64,000 bases of DNA from Arctopsyche grandis (lineage: Eukaryota > Arthropoda > Insecta > Trichoptera > Hydropsychidae): assembly GCF_051622035.1 (NCBI RefSeq), contig NC_135358.1:3288501-3352500 (forward strand). The letters run 5' to 3'. The position numbers were made by a program, and so were the translations under genes. The notes beneath the pieces are model-generated. The model was not told where the DNA came from and did not search any database. It was given only the letters and a program-made list of their open reading frames with translations. Positions 34,665-46,800 of the stretch are shown in pieces (within the stretch, counting starts at the first letter, position 1; every line of letters begins with the position of its first letter).

Positions 34665-34870
34665 TGGCATAAGTCCAATTTTCTTCATTTCGAAAAATAT
34701 TTCGCAAAATATTAAATATAATATTTTGAGTTTAACAATATTTAAAAATACTGATGGCTTGTAATACATTTATTCTGAGATTTTGGACATATCGTATTAA
34801 CAGAAGTGATAACAATTTGTGAATTAAGTCAAACAGAAATTGTGTTTTTGGACCTATAATTTTTAATACT
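34665..34870 (-). repeat. Unclassified dispersed repeat, copy 2
   Basis: Inverted match to the repeat at 25370, including CTTCATTTCGAAAAATATTTCG and ACAATTTGTGAATTAA in inverse order. Confidence 0.55.
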
Positions 34871-36351
34871 TACGATTATTAATTTATAGATATCTTCAAA
34901 TAATATCTAACAGCATAATATATCTTCTTTTTATAAAAAAATAATAATAATTCAATCATTCGACATATACTAAATATGCGAAATCAATTTGAACCCAAAG
35001 TAGGAGATAAAATGATCTTTTCGATGTGTATGTGAATTCAAATCTCGAATTTTTATCATTCATTCAGGAACTTAATAATTAGCAGCAAAAATAATAACTG
35101 AAAAAAATTTGTTTAAATCATAAATTAAATACATATGGTACATTTGTAAATGCACTTTGAACGGAAGCCTAAATAGAAATGGATGATTTGAAAATTAAAT
35201 ATTATTAAGCAAACGTGAGAAATTCACAATTGTTTTGTAACCAACTATGTATGTACTTTCACACAACTCATTTATATGAATCATCTTAATTAATTTCACT
35301 TCTGACTCATTCTATGTATGTTGTAATTTAACTAAAATCTTCATCAAAAAATGGCAACTAGAGGCAACCCTATTCCCTCACCTGTATATTTTGTACAGAT
35401 CGTCAGGTTGTATTCGCATGTCAATAATTAATGGAAAAATTCCCTTTGAACCATTTTCAATCGATATACAACGTCATTGTATTATAGGTTACATGTGCGC
35501 AGTCGTTTAAAACCATTTTCAAGAATATATTAATATTAATCAACCTTCAAAAGACGAGACAATTCACATACATGTTGTAGAACAAACACTATACTCAAAC
35601 TTATGATATACAAATGTATTCATATTTTAATTAAACACGACATACATATGTAATTACTATAAAATACCGCATTATACATACATAGTTTATCATCCCTATC
35701 GTAACTATTGATCGAAATAAAATGAAAGGCAATTACAACCATATTACATATCGATTTTTCGCACACAATAGAAGTTCGTGATGCTTTTACTAAATTGATG
35801 ATATAGAAATAATGAATCGCTTTTAATGGTCGATTTCAGTATGAAACCTAGAATTTCTTAATTACTTACATACATATATATAAAGAATGGGTACATATGT
35901 TCATTGAAACGTTGCAAAAAATCGGTAAGGACTCTATGGACAGTTATGCAAATTATTTTAAGTGAAAAATTCCTCGGTTCAATACAATACATTTTTTTTT
36001 TCGGTACAGGTAGACGAATATCTTCGGCGTAATATTATCAAGTTTAACTAGAAAAGTTAAGTGAACTTTCTTAGAACGTTTATAGCTAAAAGCATTGACG
36101 CCAATATTCGACAACAATCTAGATTAGTTATCTGAGGCAAATCCCTTCCTGTGCATTATTTTTATCTATGAAAAATGCGTTTCACAGACAAGAATGAAAT
36201 TAGTCATACTTACATTAAATAATACTACATATCAAACACACTATCGCGTTCTATAAGAACTTGGACTTAATGAAAGCACAATGAAGATCTATTATTTAGC
36301 CAAATTGAATTATTGGTGCAGTTTTTTTCTTATTTTTATGTCGTTATCATA

Positions 36352-36760
36352 AGATCACACTGCTAACTTTTTCTTCCACTATTTTTTTCGACCCCTTAAA
36401 CATGTGTGATCTTCACGAAAAAAATCAAGTGTAATTCTTGTATTAACGTGATGAAATTAAAAAAAAATGATTAAATTTTATAAACCGGAAGTGGGATTTT
36501 TTCCTTTTAGAAAGGTCAAAAATGTTGTCGCCACTACTCTGTCCACACCCCTAAACGTATCAATCTGAAACATTATATTTGTATTTTTTATATACTAACC
36601 TAGAGCTGATAAGGTTTTGGTCAGAATTCGTTAACCGGAAGAACATAGTATTTTTTTTTAAAACAATATTTCATTATTTTATTTTGACCTTTTAAATTAT
36701 TTTCATCTTCTTGATATTTTTTGTGTATTATACTGATAGTGGTTTTAAGTAATAATATAC
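36352..36760 (-). repeat. Inverted partner of the ACTTCCGGTT repeat
   Basis: Contains AACCGGAAGTGGGATTTTTTCC (about 36485), GTCCACACCCCTAAACGTATC and TTAACCGGAAG (about 36633), matching 45430-45830 on the other strand. Confidence 0.6.
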
Positions 36761-37986
36761 TCGTATGTAACTTTTTTTACGTTATATATTTTTATTTGGG
36801 CAATACAAGCTATAAGTTTTAATTTTTATTTCAAATCACATATCAATTCGCTTTTGAAACTACCCATTGATATTTCAATATATAAAACACTAGTAAAAAC
36901 TAAAGCCAAAGTAAGTAAAATAGAAAGACAGTCAATTAGTGGTGTACAATTGTAGGTCAGAGCGAAAAATACGAATTTTGGATGTACATCGATAAACCTA
37001 GTGGAAAAATTGCGTCGTATCAAGGAGACGTTAAATAAAAAATTTCATCTATTTTAAGCAATGTCCTATGCATAAAACCAATCGTTTAATCTGTAGGAAA
37101 ATTTTGATAAAGTAAACTTTTTTTCATATATCTTCCTTTTATAGAATAGTTTTGATTTTTTCACAATTAAAAAACATAAATGCATAAATTGGATCGATTA
37201 TGATAAATTTTTATAGATTAATGGGAGTTCAAAATCGCCGTTTTATGTATAAGAAAATTCCAAAGAAAGCGAGCCACGCTCAAAACGCACATTTGTATGG
37301 CGGAAGCATTCTTTTCAGAAAATCCTTTTTTCATGTTCCCGCCATTATTTTGAAAATATAAGTTGTTGAGAGCTGCCTTAGCAATATACCTTTAACTTGA
37401 ATACAAAAAATACCGGAAATATTTACGAATTTTATGAAATATAAGGAGGCCAAAACTACCACTTTTGACGTACATACATATATAATGACATTTTGGCTTG
37501 CTTCATCATTTTTATATTTATATCCTCTGATTACGTGATATATTTTAAACGCCTCTGTGCATTAAATTTTGCGATATGTTCTGTTACAAAATACGTATTA
37601 AAAAAAACTCAAAAGTAATACGTCTTAATATAATAATAAGTCATACACTAGAAATATCTATGAGATTCACCATGCACACATTATGTTTATTACTAATCCA
37701 AACATTCCACGCTCATTGCGTCAAAGAGTAAGTCATAAAGATTAAAGATTTATTGTGATTCTTTCAACAAAATGTAAATTACTCATATGGCTATAATAAA
37801 ATGTGCATTGAGACTTAAATGTGTACGAAAAATCTAAACGAAACTGTGCGATTCAAAAATTTCGCAAATTTTTATACCTACTCGACCACTTTTCGGAACT
37901 TTCTACTTCAATGTATAATACTATGTACTAATACATAGATACATATATGAATGGTAGTGCCCTAAGTAAAATTTCTAGCCCAAAGG

Positions 37987-38024
37987 TATATAAGGTCCCA
38001 TTTTCGGGTAGTCCAGGTCATTTA
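37987..38024 (+). promoter_or_regulatory. Core promoter of the small secreted protein gene (TATA and initiator)
   Basis: A TATATAAG box at 37987-37994 is followed 33 bases later by TCATTT (A at 38020), which fits the arthropod initiator TCAKTY. The presumed first exon, 38018-38086, follows and ends in a GTAAGT donor. The spacing is right for a focused TATA promoter. The exact start site is inferred. Confidence 0.65.
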
Positions 38025-38083
38025 TTGTCAGACTTTCGTATCACCTCTGTCTGTAGTGTCCTGAGCTGTGAAAGTCCTTCGAA

Positions 38084-39893
38084 ATGGTAAGTCTATCCTT
38101 GTAATTTAACTGTGATATTTTTATATGATATTAGATCAATTTCATTACGATTTTTCTTTTTCGTGCTTAGTTTTCAGAAATGAAGATTGTTTTTTACACT
38201 TTGACGATGCTTGTGTGGTTCACATCCGGTGCACCGGAAGGAAGTCCAACTTACAAACCAGCTCCGGTTTATAAACCGGCTGAAAATAATGGATTCGTCG
38301 CTGACCAGCCCATATATTCTCCGGTAAATTTTTCACTCAATTTGTGTTAAATTTTTAACTATTTATGTAGTTTAATCTGTAATCAATTCAACTTCTTCGA
38401 AAATTTTAATTCCTTTTTCTAGAATGTTTCTATTTGATGTTCATTTTGATTTCTTTTGATTTTTAAATGCTTTTTATTATAACGAAATTATGTTCACAAT
38501 ACATCTTATATCTATTCTAATAGCTACTGATCTACTGATCATTTTATATTTTACAATTTAATTTAATTTGGTTTGTAATCATAGTATTATATTATTCTAA
38601 TGTTAATGTACAGCATAATAGGAAATATAGCTCAAAAACCTATTTACAATTCTTATAAATGCTCATAATACATCTAATACATAATATTAATTAAAGACTC
38701 TCTAAAATCGATGACCTAAAGCAGATTGTGTTTAGGTAATCTGTGTGTTATACCTGAAGGGTATAGACATTTTGTTGTAATCACCGAGACTCTTCACAAG
38801 TGTGTTAGTATGGTTATTAGTGATTCTGTCATAGAATCTACTGGTTAGTTTGTTAGTAATGTCTGTAACAAACGGAATATTTTGTGATTTATTTTAATCT
38901 CGATAGATACGTATTATTTCATATTGAGTTTCGTTTTATTAATAGATCAAATCAACAAGAAATCTATCATAATTCAATCAGTCAATGTCAAAAAACTTTT
39001 TAATTTTAAAATTGAATCATTTTTTTCCGTATTTTATTCTGACTGATTATTTACATAGTACTAAAATATGCGTAATCAATAATAATTTTCTAACCAAAAC
39101 TTTTACATTCAAATATCTGATTGAGTAACTATGTAATTCTTCAATTATGAAACTTTTTATCGAAATCGTTCGACCGGAACCGTACGAATTATTAAAATGG
39201 AAATTTGACCTATTTTTTTTTTATTATATTCTAGGAAACATCAGTAGCTGTTCCACCATCAACGTCAGTAGCAGCAAACTCTGGAATATCCACATCTGTG
39301 GAAAACAACGCTCATCTGTACAACCCAGAAGGGTACGTAGATAATTACAACGGTTACGCAGCATACGACCCCGGATACGGTGTACAAACGGGGTAATTTA
39401 AAGTTCAAAATTACTAAAAAAAAAATCAAAAAACACACTCAAACTAAAATCGTCACTTTTATTCCAGATATGAAGGCTATTTGGTACCAACAGGCTATTA
39501 CTCTCCGATTGCAGCTGTCGAATCCGGACCTATCAGCCATCTTTGGAGTTTGATGCCACACTCTTCGGTTCGTATATACTCCAGATAAAATTTCAAAACA
39601 TTCAATTTAAATTGCAAATATTAATTATGTTCGTTTTACAGACTGTTCTGAGCGCAGTTGGCAGAGGTATATCTTTCGTTGTAAGTGGTGCTGGAATTCT
39701 GTTGGCCGGTGCTGCTCTAGTTTTCGGAATTTGCACGTTCACTCCAATATGCCACATTAAATTGGCAGGATTCAATCCTTTGACCATCAAAGAAGAAGTC
39801 CGAGCTTATATGACCCCTGACAATATTTCAACAGCCGTCAACTTCTTTAGAGAAGCTGTCAACAAATACAAAAAGATGCAAAAGGTCAACTAA
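38084..39893 (+). CDS. Small secreted or membrane-associated insect protein of unknown function, about 217 aa
   Basis: Exons: 5' exon 38018-38086, then 38171 (or 38178)-38323, 39235-39392, 39468-39567, 39642-39893. The main reading starts at 38180 with MKIVFYTLTMLVWFTSGAPE, a clear signal peptide. It continues with a Pro/Tyr-rich stretch (YKPAPVYKPAE), a Tyr/Gly-rich middle (YNGYAAYDPGYGV) and a hydrophobic segment near residues 140-165 (GISFVVSGAGILLAGAALV) followed by two cysteines, and ends in a basic tail. The first exon ends exactly with an ATG. Joined to the acceptor at 38170 this adds MFSE in frame; with the acceptor at 38177 it reads ATG-AAA-TGA and the Met at 38180 would be used. Composition resembles insect extracellular or cuticle-associated proteins, but I recognise no family. 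The second coding intron holds a Jockey fragment. Confidence 0.82.
38447..38882 (-). mobile_element. Jockey-like LINE, 5'-truncated 3' end (copy 5)
   Basis: Nearly identical in length and content to copy 1, including the 3' end of the ORF2 reading frame ([12 protein letters not shown]). It lies in the second coding intron of the small secreted protein gene, antisense. Confidence 0.8.
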
Positions 39894-40072
39894 GTTGAAC
39901 GTAGTCGTGGAAAGTCTCGTTACCAGTCCTTCAACTGTCGAAGATCACTAGCTTAAAATAATTTATATTTATTTATGTTCATTTCATTCTTTATTTATTG
40001 ACATTTTTCACCCTTACTTCCTACTTCTAGATTGTTTGAAATTATGTACGGAAAACTTGTATGTATAATAGA

Positions 40073-40079
40073 ACAATAA
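40073..40079 (+). terminator. Poly(A) signal of the small secreted protein gene
   Basis: An AATAAA hexamer lies about 180 bases after the stop codon at 39893, in a plausible 3' UTR (ACAATAAATT). No competing hexamer is closer with a better context. The cleavage site is expected within about 30 bases and is not determined. Confidence 0.55.
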
Positions 40080-40095
40080 ATTTATAACCAAAACC

Positions 40096-41365
40096 GACTT
40101 GATTATTTCGCAATATATTATTATAATATTTCTTCGTATATAAAAATTTAATATTTGAGCCGTTATAAATATTTGAAAGTTTCAATTTTCAGTTCCAAAT
40201 ATACTATTTCTGTTAATTCACAAATTGTTATTACTTATATATTTATTCGATATGTCCAGAATCTTGGAAAAGCAGAGTAAACATATTACAACACAACCAA
40301 TTGTTTTAAATATTGTTAAACGCAAAACGTTATATTTAATGTTTTGCGAGATGTTTCTCGAAATGAAGAAAAGTAGACTTATGCCACCTTCAATTATAAC
40401 TGCTTATTTAATTAATGCATTCATATGAAAATTATATTATGATCAAAGCTTGAAAAGTAGCTCAATTTTAAGCCATATTCAACTCAATGAAAAATTTAAA
40501 CATTATTGATTCGAATCTAATGAAAACATTAAATAATTATTATCGATAATACTTTAATTATTTAATATCAAAAATGAAAATTGATAAAATCAAACTTGAT
40601 ATATTTTTAAAATAATTTTCTTTCATAATGATCTGGGCTATGTATGTATGTACATATGCTAAGTTATTGAATTATTAATATTTTTGCTGCCTCTTATGGA
40701 CTACTTTTTAAAAATGCAACCATACGAATGCAGTGCTAATATTATATTAAACAATTTGCATAAATTCACAGTGCATATTTAAAATTGCATAAAATATGCG
40801 AATGTCGCGACCGATATCTTTACCAGCAACTGTATCAATACTTTTTGAATAAAATCAAAAAAAGAAAAAAAATTAAAGACGCAAAAAAAAAACCAACAGT
40901 GTATTTTATAATGTCTATGACATAATTTCCGAAACTAAACTGTGTTCAGAAAATGTCATTGTGTGGTTTATCTTATCGTTATCTGAACCGTCCGGCGTAG
41001 TACGGTGCAAATGTTGAACGCCACGATTGTTCGATGATTGATTTTGTTAAATGAAAACAAAATGGCTGTTATCGCTTTGCGAGATGTTGAACACAACTGA
41101 TTCATGTCCGATAAATAATCACTACGCTTTGATTCATCGTGTGGGCAATATCGTTAAATCGTCAATGAGTTGTGAAGTTCGTAATTAAATTGGTACTTAA
41201 ATACATACCTAGAAGTATATGTACAATTAACTGCAATTTGTTACAGCATGCAAAAAAGCTGAAACAATACGTTTCAAAAGTGTAACTCATCTAATATATA
41301 TCGATTCATAGGCGTCGATTCGAAGTCCCCGGGGGCGAAGGCGACGAAGGCGCAGGTGCCGGATT
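40096..41365. other. Intergenic stretch, nothing recognised beyond one dispersed repeat
   Basis: AT-rich. The segment 40930-41170 is slightly GC-richer and may be single-copy. No exon signals were found. Confidence 0.4.
40200..40390 (+). repeat. Unclassified dispersed repeat, copy 3
   Basis: Match to the repeat at 25370: TTAATTCACAAATTGTTATT, GATATGTCCAGAATCTTGG and CGAAATGAAGAAAAGTAGAC. Confidence 0.55.
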
Positions 41366-42096
41366 CTGGTATACATATAATTTCAAAAGAGACTTAGTAT
41401 ATGTATATGTTTGTTTGTTCGTGAGAGTCAATTTTATAAAAAACAAATTATTGATGATTGGCGTATATAACTTCGTGGAGCGAAGTGCGTCTAAAATGTT
41501 GTCTTATGGCCAATTGTGTCAGATTTGACATTTGGCGGTTGACGTCTTTTTGAATGGGGATGAGTTTCAAGTTGTAAATAACTACTGTATGGTCTGTACC
41601 GATTGATAAATGGACTAAAACTATTTCAGATACATCTCATATTACCGGTGTGTATAGTTTTAGATTTTAATTGTTTAAACGTCTATAACTTTTTCTTTTT
41701 TCACTCTATATTTTTCTCAGTATGAAAACAGCTATTAAATTTTAGTATATTAATAAATTCTTCGTATTCTTCAAGTCGGCGATTATTAGAGTGGTTCTAG
41801 ATAAATTGCTCAAAACGAGATTTCCAAAATACAAGATAAAATTAAATTAAAAAAACAGGTATATATTTAATATGAATACATACATATATCTAATACATAA
41901 TTTCAAAAGAGACTTTGTGTGTATGTATGTATGTTTGTTGATTTGGTTCATAGAATCCGTGACGTTCAATTCAAATAAATTTATATAAAATAAAACTATT
42001 CAAATAAATTTAATAAAATGTTTACTATGTATTAGATTAGTCATGTTTAAGCGGTTTATATTACAAATACCGAGCGAAGCCGGGTAAAACCACTAG
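41366..42096 (+). mobile_element. Composite Helitron-like repeat, unsplit copy
   Basis: It contains one 5'-type terminus near 41370, a body matching 3993-4432, a second internal TC terminus at 41889 and the 3' end CCGGGTAAAACCACTAG at 42096. This copy gives the empty-site structure for the RTE insertion. It is non-coding. Confidence 0.7.
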
Positions 42097-42465
42097 TTAA
42101 TAATAATTCAGATAATACGATATATGAAAATAAATTTTATTTTTTCAACAATCGATTGCTTTCTTCGTTCGGATATGAATTTTCAAATTTTGGTCTTATA
42201 CAGTTTTTGATTAGAATTGCTTGCTTTAATAATTATTATTAATTTAATACAAATTATTATTTTCGAAAATTTATAGTAGCTATATAACCGACAGCTTACA
42301 AACTATAGTCGATCCGATGAATATGTTTTACACTGTAAGGACGTAAAATATTATATGTATATATTTTTTTTGATTATTTCTTATTTATTGAAAAATCAAC
42401 AGACAACAGATGTAGAAATGCATAAAAATAAAGAATAAATGTAACAAAATAAAATAACATCTGAG

Positions 42466-42775
42466 CCACCTTGCCAGACCTTAAATATGTAACTCCAGGT
42501 CGATCCTTTCCTATCAGAGTTTGCCAATTTATCCGATTTCATTGAAACGGTTCCAACAAATTGTCAACCTTGCCCATTTTTTCGCAAATCTCGAGTTTTC
42601 GGCAACCTGGAATTGTATAAAAAGCTGCAAATTTACAAATGTGACCATAAATGTCCCTGTGGATGTTAATTGATATGTATTTACTAAATTTCACTAAATT
42701 GTTTAAAAAAAAGGCTGCTAATTTACAAATTTGACCATAGATATCTCTGTGGATGTTAATTGATATTTATTTATT
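42466..42775 (+). mobile_element. SINE body with an internal duplication
   Basis: The body runs from CTTGCCAGACC through GAAACGGTTCC. The stretch around ATTTACAAATGTGACCATA...TTAATTGATATGTATT occurs twice in succession (about 42625-42690 and 42710-42765). Confidence 0.6.
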
Positions 42776-42789
42776 TATTTTTATTTTAC

Positions 42790-43242
42790 AAATATACCAG
42801 GAAGGCTTAACAGGTAAACCCCAAATGCGCCTTCCTGGTCCACATAATTATTACATAGATACATGTAAATCTAAATATTTGACATATATGGTCAGTATAC
42901 ATATATTACAAACATCGTATTAATACGATAAATAACGATGAATAACTTTCATGTAACAATACGAATTTTATATTCGATAAACAACCACAGAGACATCTTT
43001 GGTGAGCAATATGGCGAAACCTAAGATATAACAATAACTAAAGGTTCGCAACAGAAAATTGGGAAGGAAACGCCAATTTTACAGGAATCGTTTCAGAAAA
43101 TCAGAAAAATTGGCAAATTCTGATAAGAAACGATCGACCTAGACAAATCAAGGTCTGGCCGACAGCGACACTTAGCGGGAATCGAACTCGTAACATCAAG
43201 TACGAAATAATTCAACATTCACCACTAGACCACGCTGCTGGT
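42790..43242 (-). mobile_element. SINE copy, nearly identical to the one at 56034
   Basis: Inverted full copy: ACCAGGAAGGCTTAACAGG hairpin end at left, head CCACGCTGCTGGT at right. Almost every position matches 56034-56488, so this subfamily was recently active. Confidence 0.8.
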
Positions 43243-43299
43243 AGACCACTTTGTATAATAATACGTATCAAATATACAATGTTTCTGGATAGAAAGCGC

Positions 43300-43358
43300 T
43301 TTGGGGTTACCATTTAGGCCTTCCTGGTATAAATTAAAATATAAATAAAATAAATATG
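43300..43358 (+). repeat. SINE 3' end fragment
   Basis: GCGCTTTGGGGTTACC...GGCCTTCCTGGTATAAAT followed by an AATAAAATAAAT tail is a short plus-strand SINE end. Confidence 0.55.
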
Positions 43359-43852
43359 AATGTTTCCATATTGAATGAAAACTTTTCGTACTGCTGTGCA
43401 GTTCCGGTCTATGTCCGCATGAATAGATCTTTGGTATTATATTTTTTTATCAAACCTTTCAATACCTACATATATTTTATCATTATTTTTATATGTTTTC
43501 ATATATATTGGATTATGTAAGTCTTAACCATGTTAGATCTAATTAATGATGATGTATACTGCATTCTGTTTAATTAAATTTTCCTTGAAAATGCCTCATT
43601 TTTATTGGAAGTACCGATTAGTCGAATGATTCGATCAGTTCGCGATATCAGCTCAGTGCATTTTTATTTCCATAAAACGACCTGTTTGAACTTATCTAAT
43701 CAGATAATAGTAGTCGGCTTAATTTCGCATGAAAGAACCACATCGAGAATGGTAAAATCTCGCACATACATAGAACCAACTTCAGATAACACCGATCGAC
43801 CGACAAGGCAACACATATTCACCTGGTTAAAGCACCTGTCGAAACAGACAAC

Positions 43853-44149
43853 ATGGGCATCTCAAGCTCATCTAAAAAGAAGCTGGACACCTCCAACACC
43901 CCAGTCAATGATGGGAGAAAGAAAAAAGCCAACCATCCCCCACCTCTTCAACCCTTGCCGGAGAACAAAGCAGAAGAAGCCGAAAAAACCTTCGAAAGAA
44001 TGGCAGAGTCGCCTGAAAAGTCACCAAACGTGAAAAAAGTGGATGAAGGGACTCCAAAGTTGGACGAAAGTGCTATAATAAGTGAAACGAAAGTGAAAGT
44101 AGAAGATAAGAACGAAACGAACGAAGATTCAAGGTACAATTCCAATTGA
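43853..44149 (+). CDS. Short charged protein with N-myristoylation-type start, 98 aa (possible first exon)
   Basis: The frame starts MGISSSSKKKLD, which fits the N-myristoyltransferase recognition pattern (Gly2, Ser6, following lysines). The rest is hydrophilic and low-complexity, rich in Lys, Glu and Pro (PPPLQPLPENKAEEAEK). Base composition here is clearly less AT-rich than the surroundings, and a plausible 5' UTR of about 200 bases precedes it. The frame closes at 44149 shortly after SRYNSN, but a good donor (TCAAG|GTACAA, about 44132) lies just before, so this could be the first coding exon of a longer gene. AATAAA-like signals follow at about 44275. I recognise no family, and the gene call rests on composition and the start motif. 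Confidence 0.5.
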   Translation: MGISSSSKKKLDTSNTPVNDGRKKKANHPPPLQPLPENKAEEAEKTFERMAESPEKSPNVKKVDEGTPKLDESAIISETKVKVEDKNETNEDSRYNSN

Positions 44150-45409
44150 ATTCGCACACACATTTGGAACAGGCACCAAAGCAAATATTTATAAAATAAC
44201 TAACATACCGATAAAATTAATCTGATAGGATTATTTCACATGTACAATACAATTTATGATACAAAAAAAATATATAAATAAAAAATAATATGTGATCATT
44301 ATACGGGCTTGATTTTATTTCAATTTTTATATTTTATTTTATTTATTTTGTTAAATTTTCTTGATTTTCCGGTCGAATGAATGAACTAATTTTCGCACGC
44401 ACAATAATAACCTGACCTTATTTAGTATCGCATTTCAGGTGTATTATATTATAACCGGTGTAATATTACTAGCAGTATCGCAATCGTATGCTAGTCCTAC
44501 TTTTAATGGGTATTTTACTTAAAATTAATCTTGTTACGGCTTATCTCTTGTAAATAAAACCATAGCGTAACTAATACTATTTATCTACCGACTTTTTGAA
44601 TGTATTTGTTTCGCAGAAACGTTACTCATTAATAATAATCGTTGAATGGGCTTTTGTGACTAGCACGATGTATGTATGTAGGTTTGACATTGAAAAATCA
44701 AATGCAATTGCTATATTTTAATCATACTTTATTGACTCTCAAATGGACACTGCTTTTGTGATAGGTTTAGATTGCAGTGAATTTTCCAATACATCCAAAA
44801 ATGAATATTGTGCTTCTTTAATCCGATATTGTACAATTTAACTTGTTAGCATTTTATGTATATTGGTTTTTTTATATCCAAAAATAAACGCGTTATCAGC
44901 GATGCACTATTTGCATAACATTTCGTTTCTTTTGTCTGTGTCTTATCGGGTTTCCGAAAATACAACACGACATTAACTGTTACCGGAAAAATTGTTAATT
45001 TCTAAGTTTTCTGCGGTAAATAATTATCTTTTCCGTCATTTCAATATAAGTACAACAATAAAAAGATTAGAACAACACTTGTAGAAGTTATTAAGATTGT
45101 GGATCAAATTTAAATTGAATTGAAATGAACTATCAAAAAAAATATCATGGAAAAGTAACTTTTTATAATTTTAAACAATATTTATTATCAATTCAACATA
45201 CATATGTAATTAACCAATACATTAAAAAATATTCCAATTATGATTTTGGTTGATTTTTTTACACAATTTATAGTTCAAATAAAAAAAAATCGGATGTGAC
45301 CAACCCATGACTTTATCTATGTGTTTGAGGAATAAAAGGTGAGAACATTTTCGATAAAAATTGAGCGCCATTGTAGGGAAACTTACACAAGACAAAAAAA
45401 AAGTACTTC
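44150..45409. other. Intergenic stretch, nothing recognised
   Basis: AT-rich DNA between the short charged gene and the ACTTCCGGTT repeat. No supported frame, repeat or splice pair. Confidence 0.4.
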
Positions 45410-46035
45410 CGGTTTTCAAATTCATTTTATTACTTAAAATCACTATAAATATTATACACATTAAATATTAACAAAGCAAAAATAATTTAAAAGGTCAAAA
45501 TAAAATAATAAAATATTGTTTTAAAAAAAAATACTACTTCCGGTTTACGAATTCTGACCAAAATCTTATCAGCTCTAAGTTAAAACATAAAGAATACAAA
45601 TATAATTTTGAGCTTGATACGTTCAGGGGTGTGGACAGATTAGTGACCACAACATTTTTGTGGTCACTAATCTGTCCACAAATTAGTGACCACAAAACTG
45701 TGGGAAAAAATCCCACTTCCGGCTTATTAAATTTAGTGATTTTTTTTATTTTCATCACATTGATACAAGAATAATACATGAATTTTTTTGTGACAAGCAC
45801 ACATGTTAAAGGGGTCGAAAAAAATAGTGGAAGAAAAATCGAACAAGAGTAAACTGCCACTTCCGGTTAACGGATACTTACCAAATTTTATACATAACTT
45901 GGTATTAAGCTTAAACTTTTAGTTATGAAATTTCAGTTCAATAAACCAAAAGGTTTCTGAGAAAAACAAAAAAAAACCTCGATTCTCTAGGAAGTAGTAC
46001 TCTTACTAGTAGTAGTAAAAGTACTACTTCCGGTT
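45410..46035 (+). repeat. Dispersed repeat with recurring ACTTCCGGTT motif
   Basis: CTACTTCCGGTT-type motifs recur at about 45411, 45536, 45714, 45858 and 46026. The part 45430-45830 matches 36352-36760 inverted. A hairpin, GTGGTCACTAATCTGTCCAC, occurs at about 45640-45690. Class unknown, non-coding. Confidence 0.6.
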
Positions 46036-46440
46036 CAGTTAAAAATATTCAAAAAATATTACCGTATAAAATTTATAATTTCTATTACATGTAAAAAAAA
46101 TTCAGTCTGATTCGATTAGCGATTTAGGAGATAATTGAATTCAAAAACTTAAAAAAAGAGGACACCTGTGTATTAAAAATGTGAAAAAAATTAAAGTCGT
46201 ATCGATAAGAAGTTCAGTAACCGATACTAAATTTCAGTTTGATAGGGAGAACTGAAACGAATGCTTTGAAAGATTCAAATAATAAAACCATATTTATGCC
46301 ATTAAATGTTCAACTTTTCCACCAAATAATTGTCCTTTCCTAATTTTCACTATGTCCTCTGGAGTTCGGTGGAATTTCAATTTTATTTTTATTTTAATAA
46401 TACATAACTATAAAGTTAATAAATTGTATACTTTGGAGAA

Positions 46441-46490
46441 ATACTTACATTCAGTATATATATGGTCTTATATATACTGAATGTAAGTAT
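46441..46490. repeat. Near-perfect hairpin
   Basis: ATACTTACATTCAGTATATA and its inverse flank a six-base centre (GGTCTT region). It sits exactly at the altered left edge of the foldback element copy 1. Confidence 0.7.
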
Positions 46491-46800
46491 CTTAAGTCGA
46501 AAGATAAAAAAAGGGTGCATGGTAAACGGTACATACTCACTCAATTTGCGCGAGCAGGATACAACAGGAACAAGAGGAACAGGCTTTTCCTCCCGTATTA
46601 ATGTGCGCGCAGAATACGGGAGGAAAAGCCTGTTCCTATTGTTCCTGTTGTACCCTGCTCGCGCAAATTAAGTGAGTATGTACCGTTTACCATGCACCCT
46701 TTTTTTTGATATTTCGACTTAAGATCTTTCGATTTTCGATCTTTGCCTTCCGATATTTGTGTTTTCTGTAATTAAAAATTCTGGCTCGTCACGTAGACCC
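46487..46800. mobile_element. Foldback DNA element, copy 1 (left end altered)
   Basis: Nearly perfect long inverted repeat around GGTGCATGGTAAACGGTACA and GGAGGAAAAGCCTGTTCC. The right end has the family terminus CTGGCTCGTCACGTAGACC, but the left terminus is missing. Family of the copies at 50201 and 62364. Confidence 0.7.

Larger units (their letters stand above)
33048..37986. other. Intergenic stretch downstream of protease gene B
   Basis: Holds one weak ORF (33351), a SINE (34113), an unclassified repeat (34665) and the inverted ACTTCCGGTT repeat (36352). The remainder, especially 34900-36300 and 36800-37900, shows nothing I can name. Confidence 0.4.

Noticed and set aside
45222-45860. 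Minus-strand frames of 79 and 108 residues
   Set aside because: The larger lies in the ACTTCCGGTT dispersed repeat, and neither has recognisable motifs.
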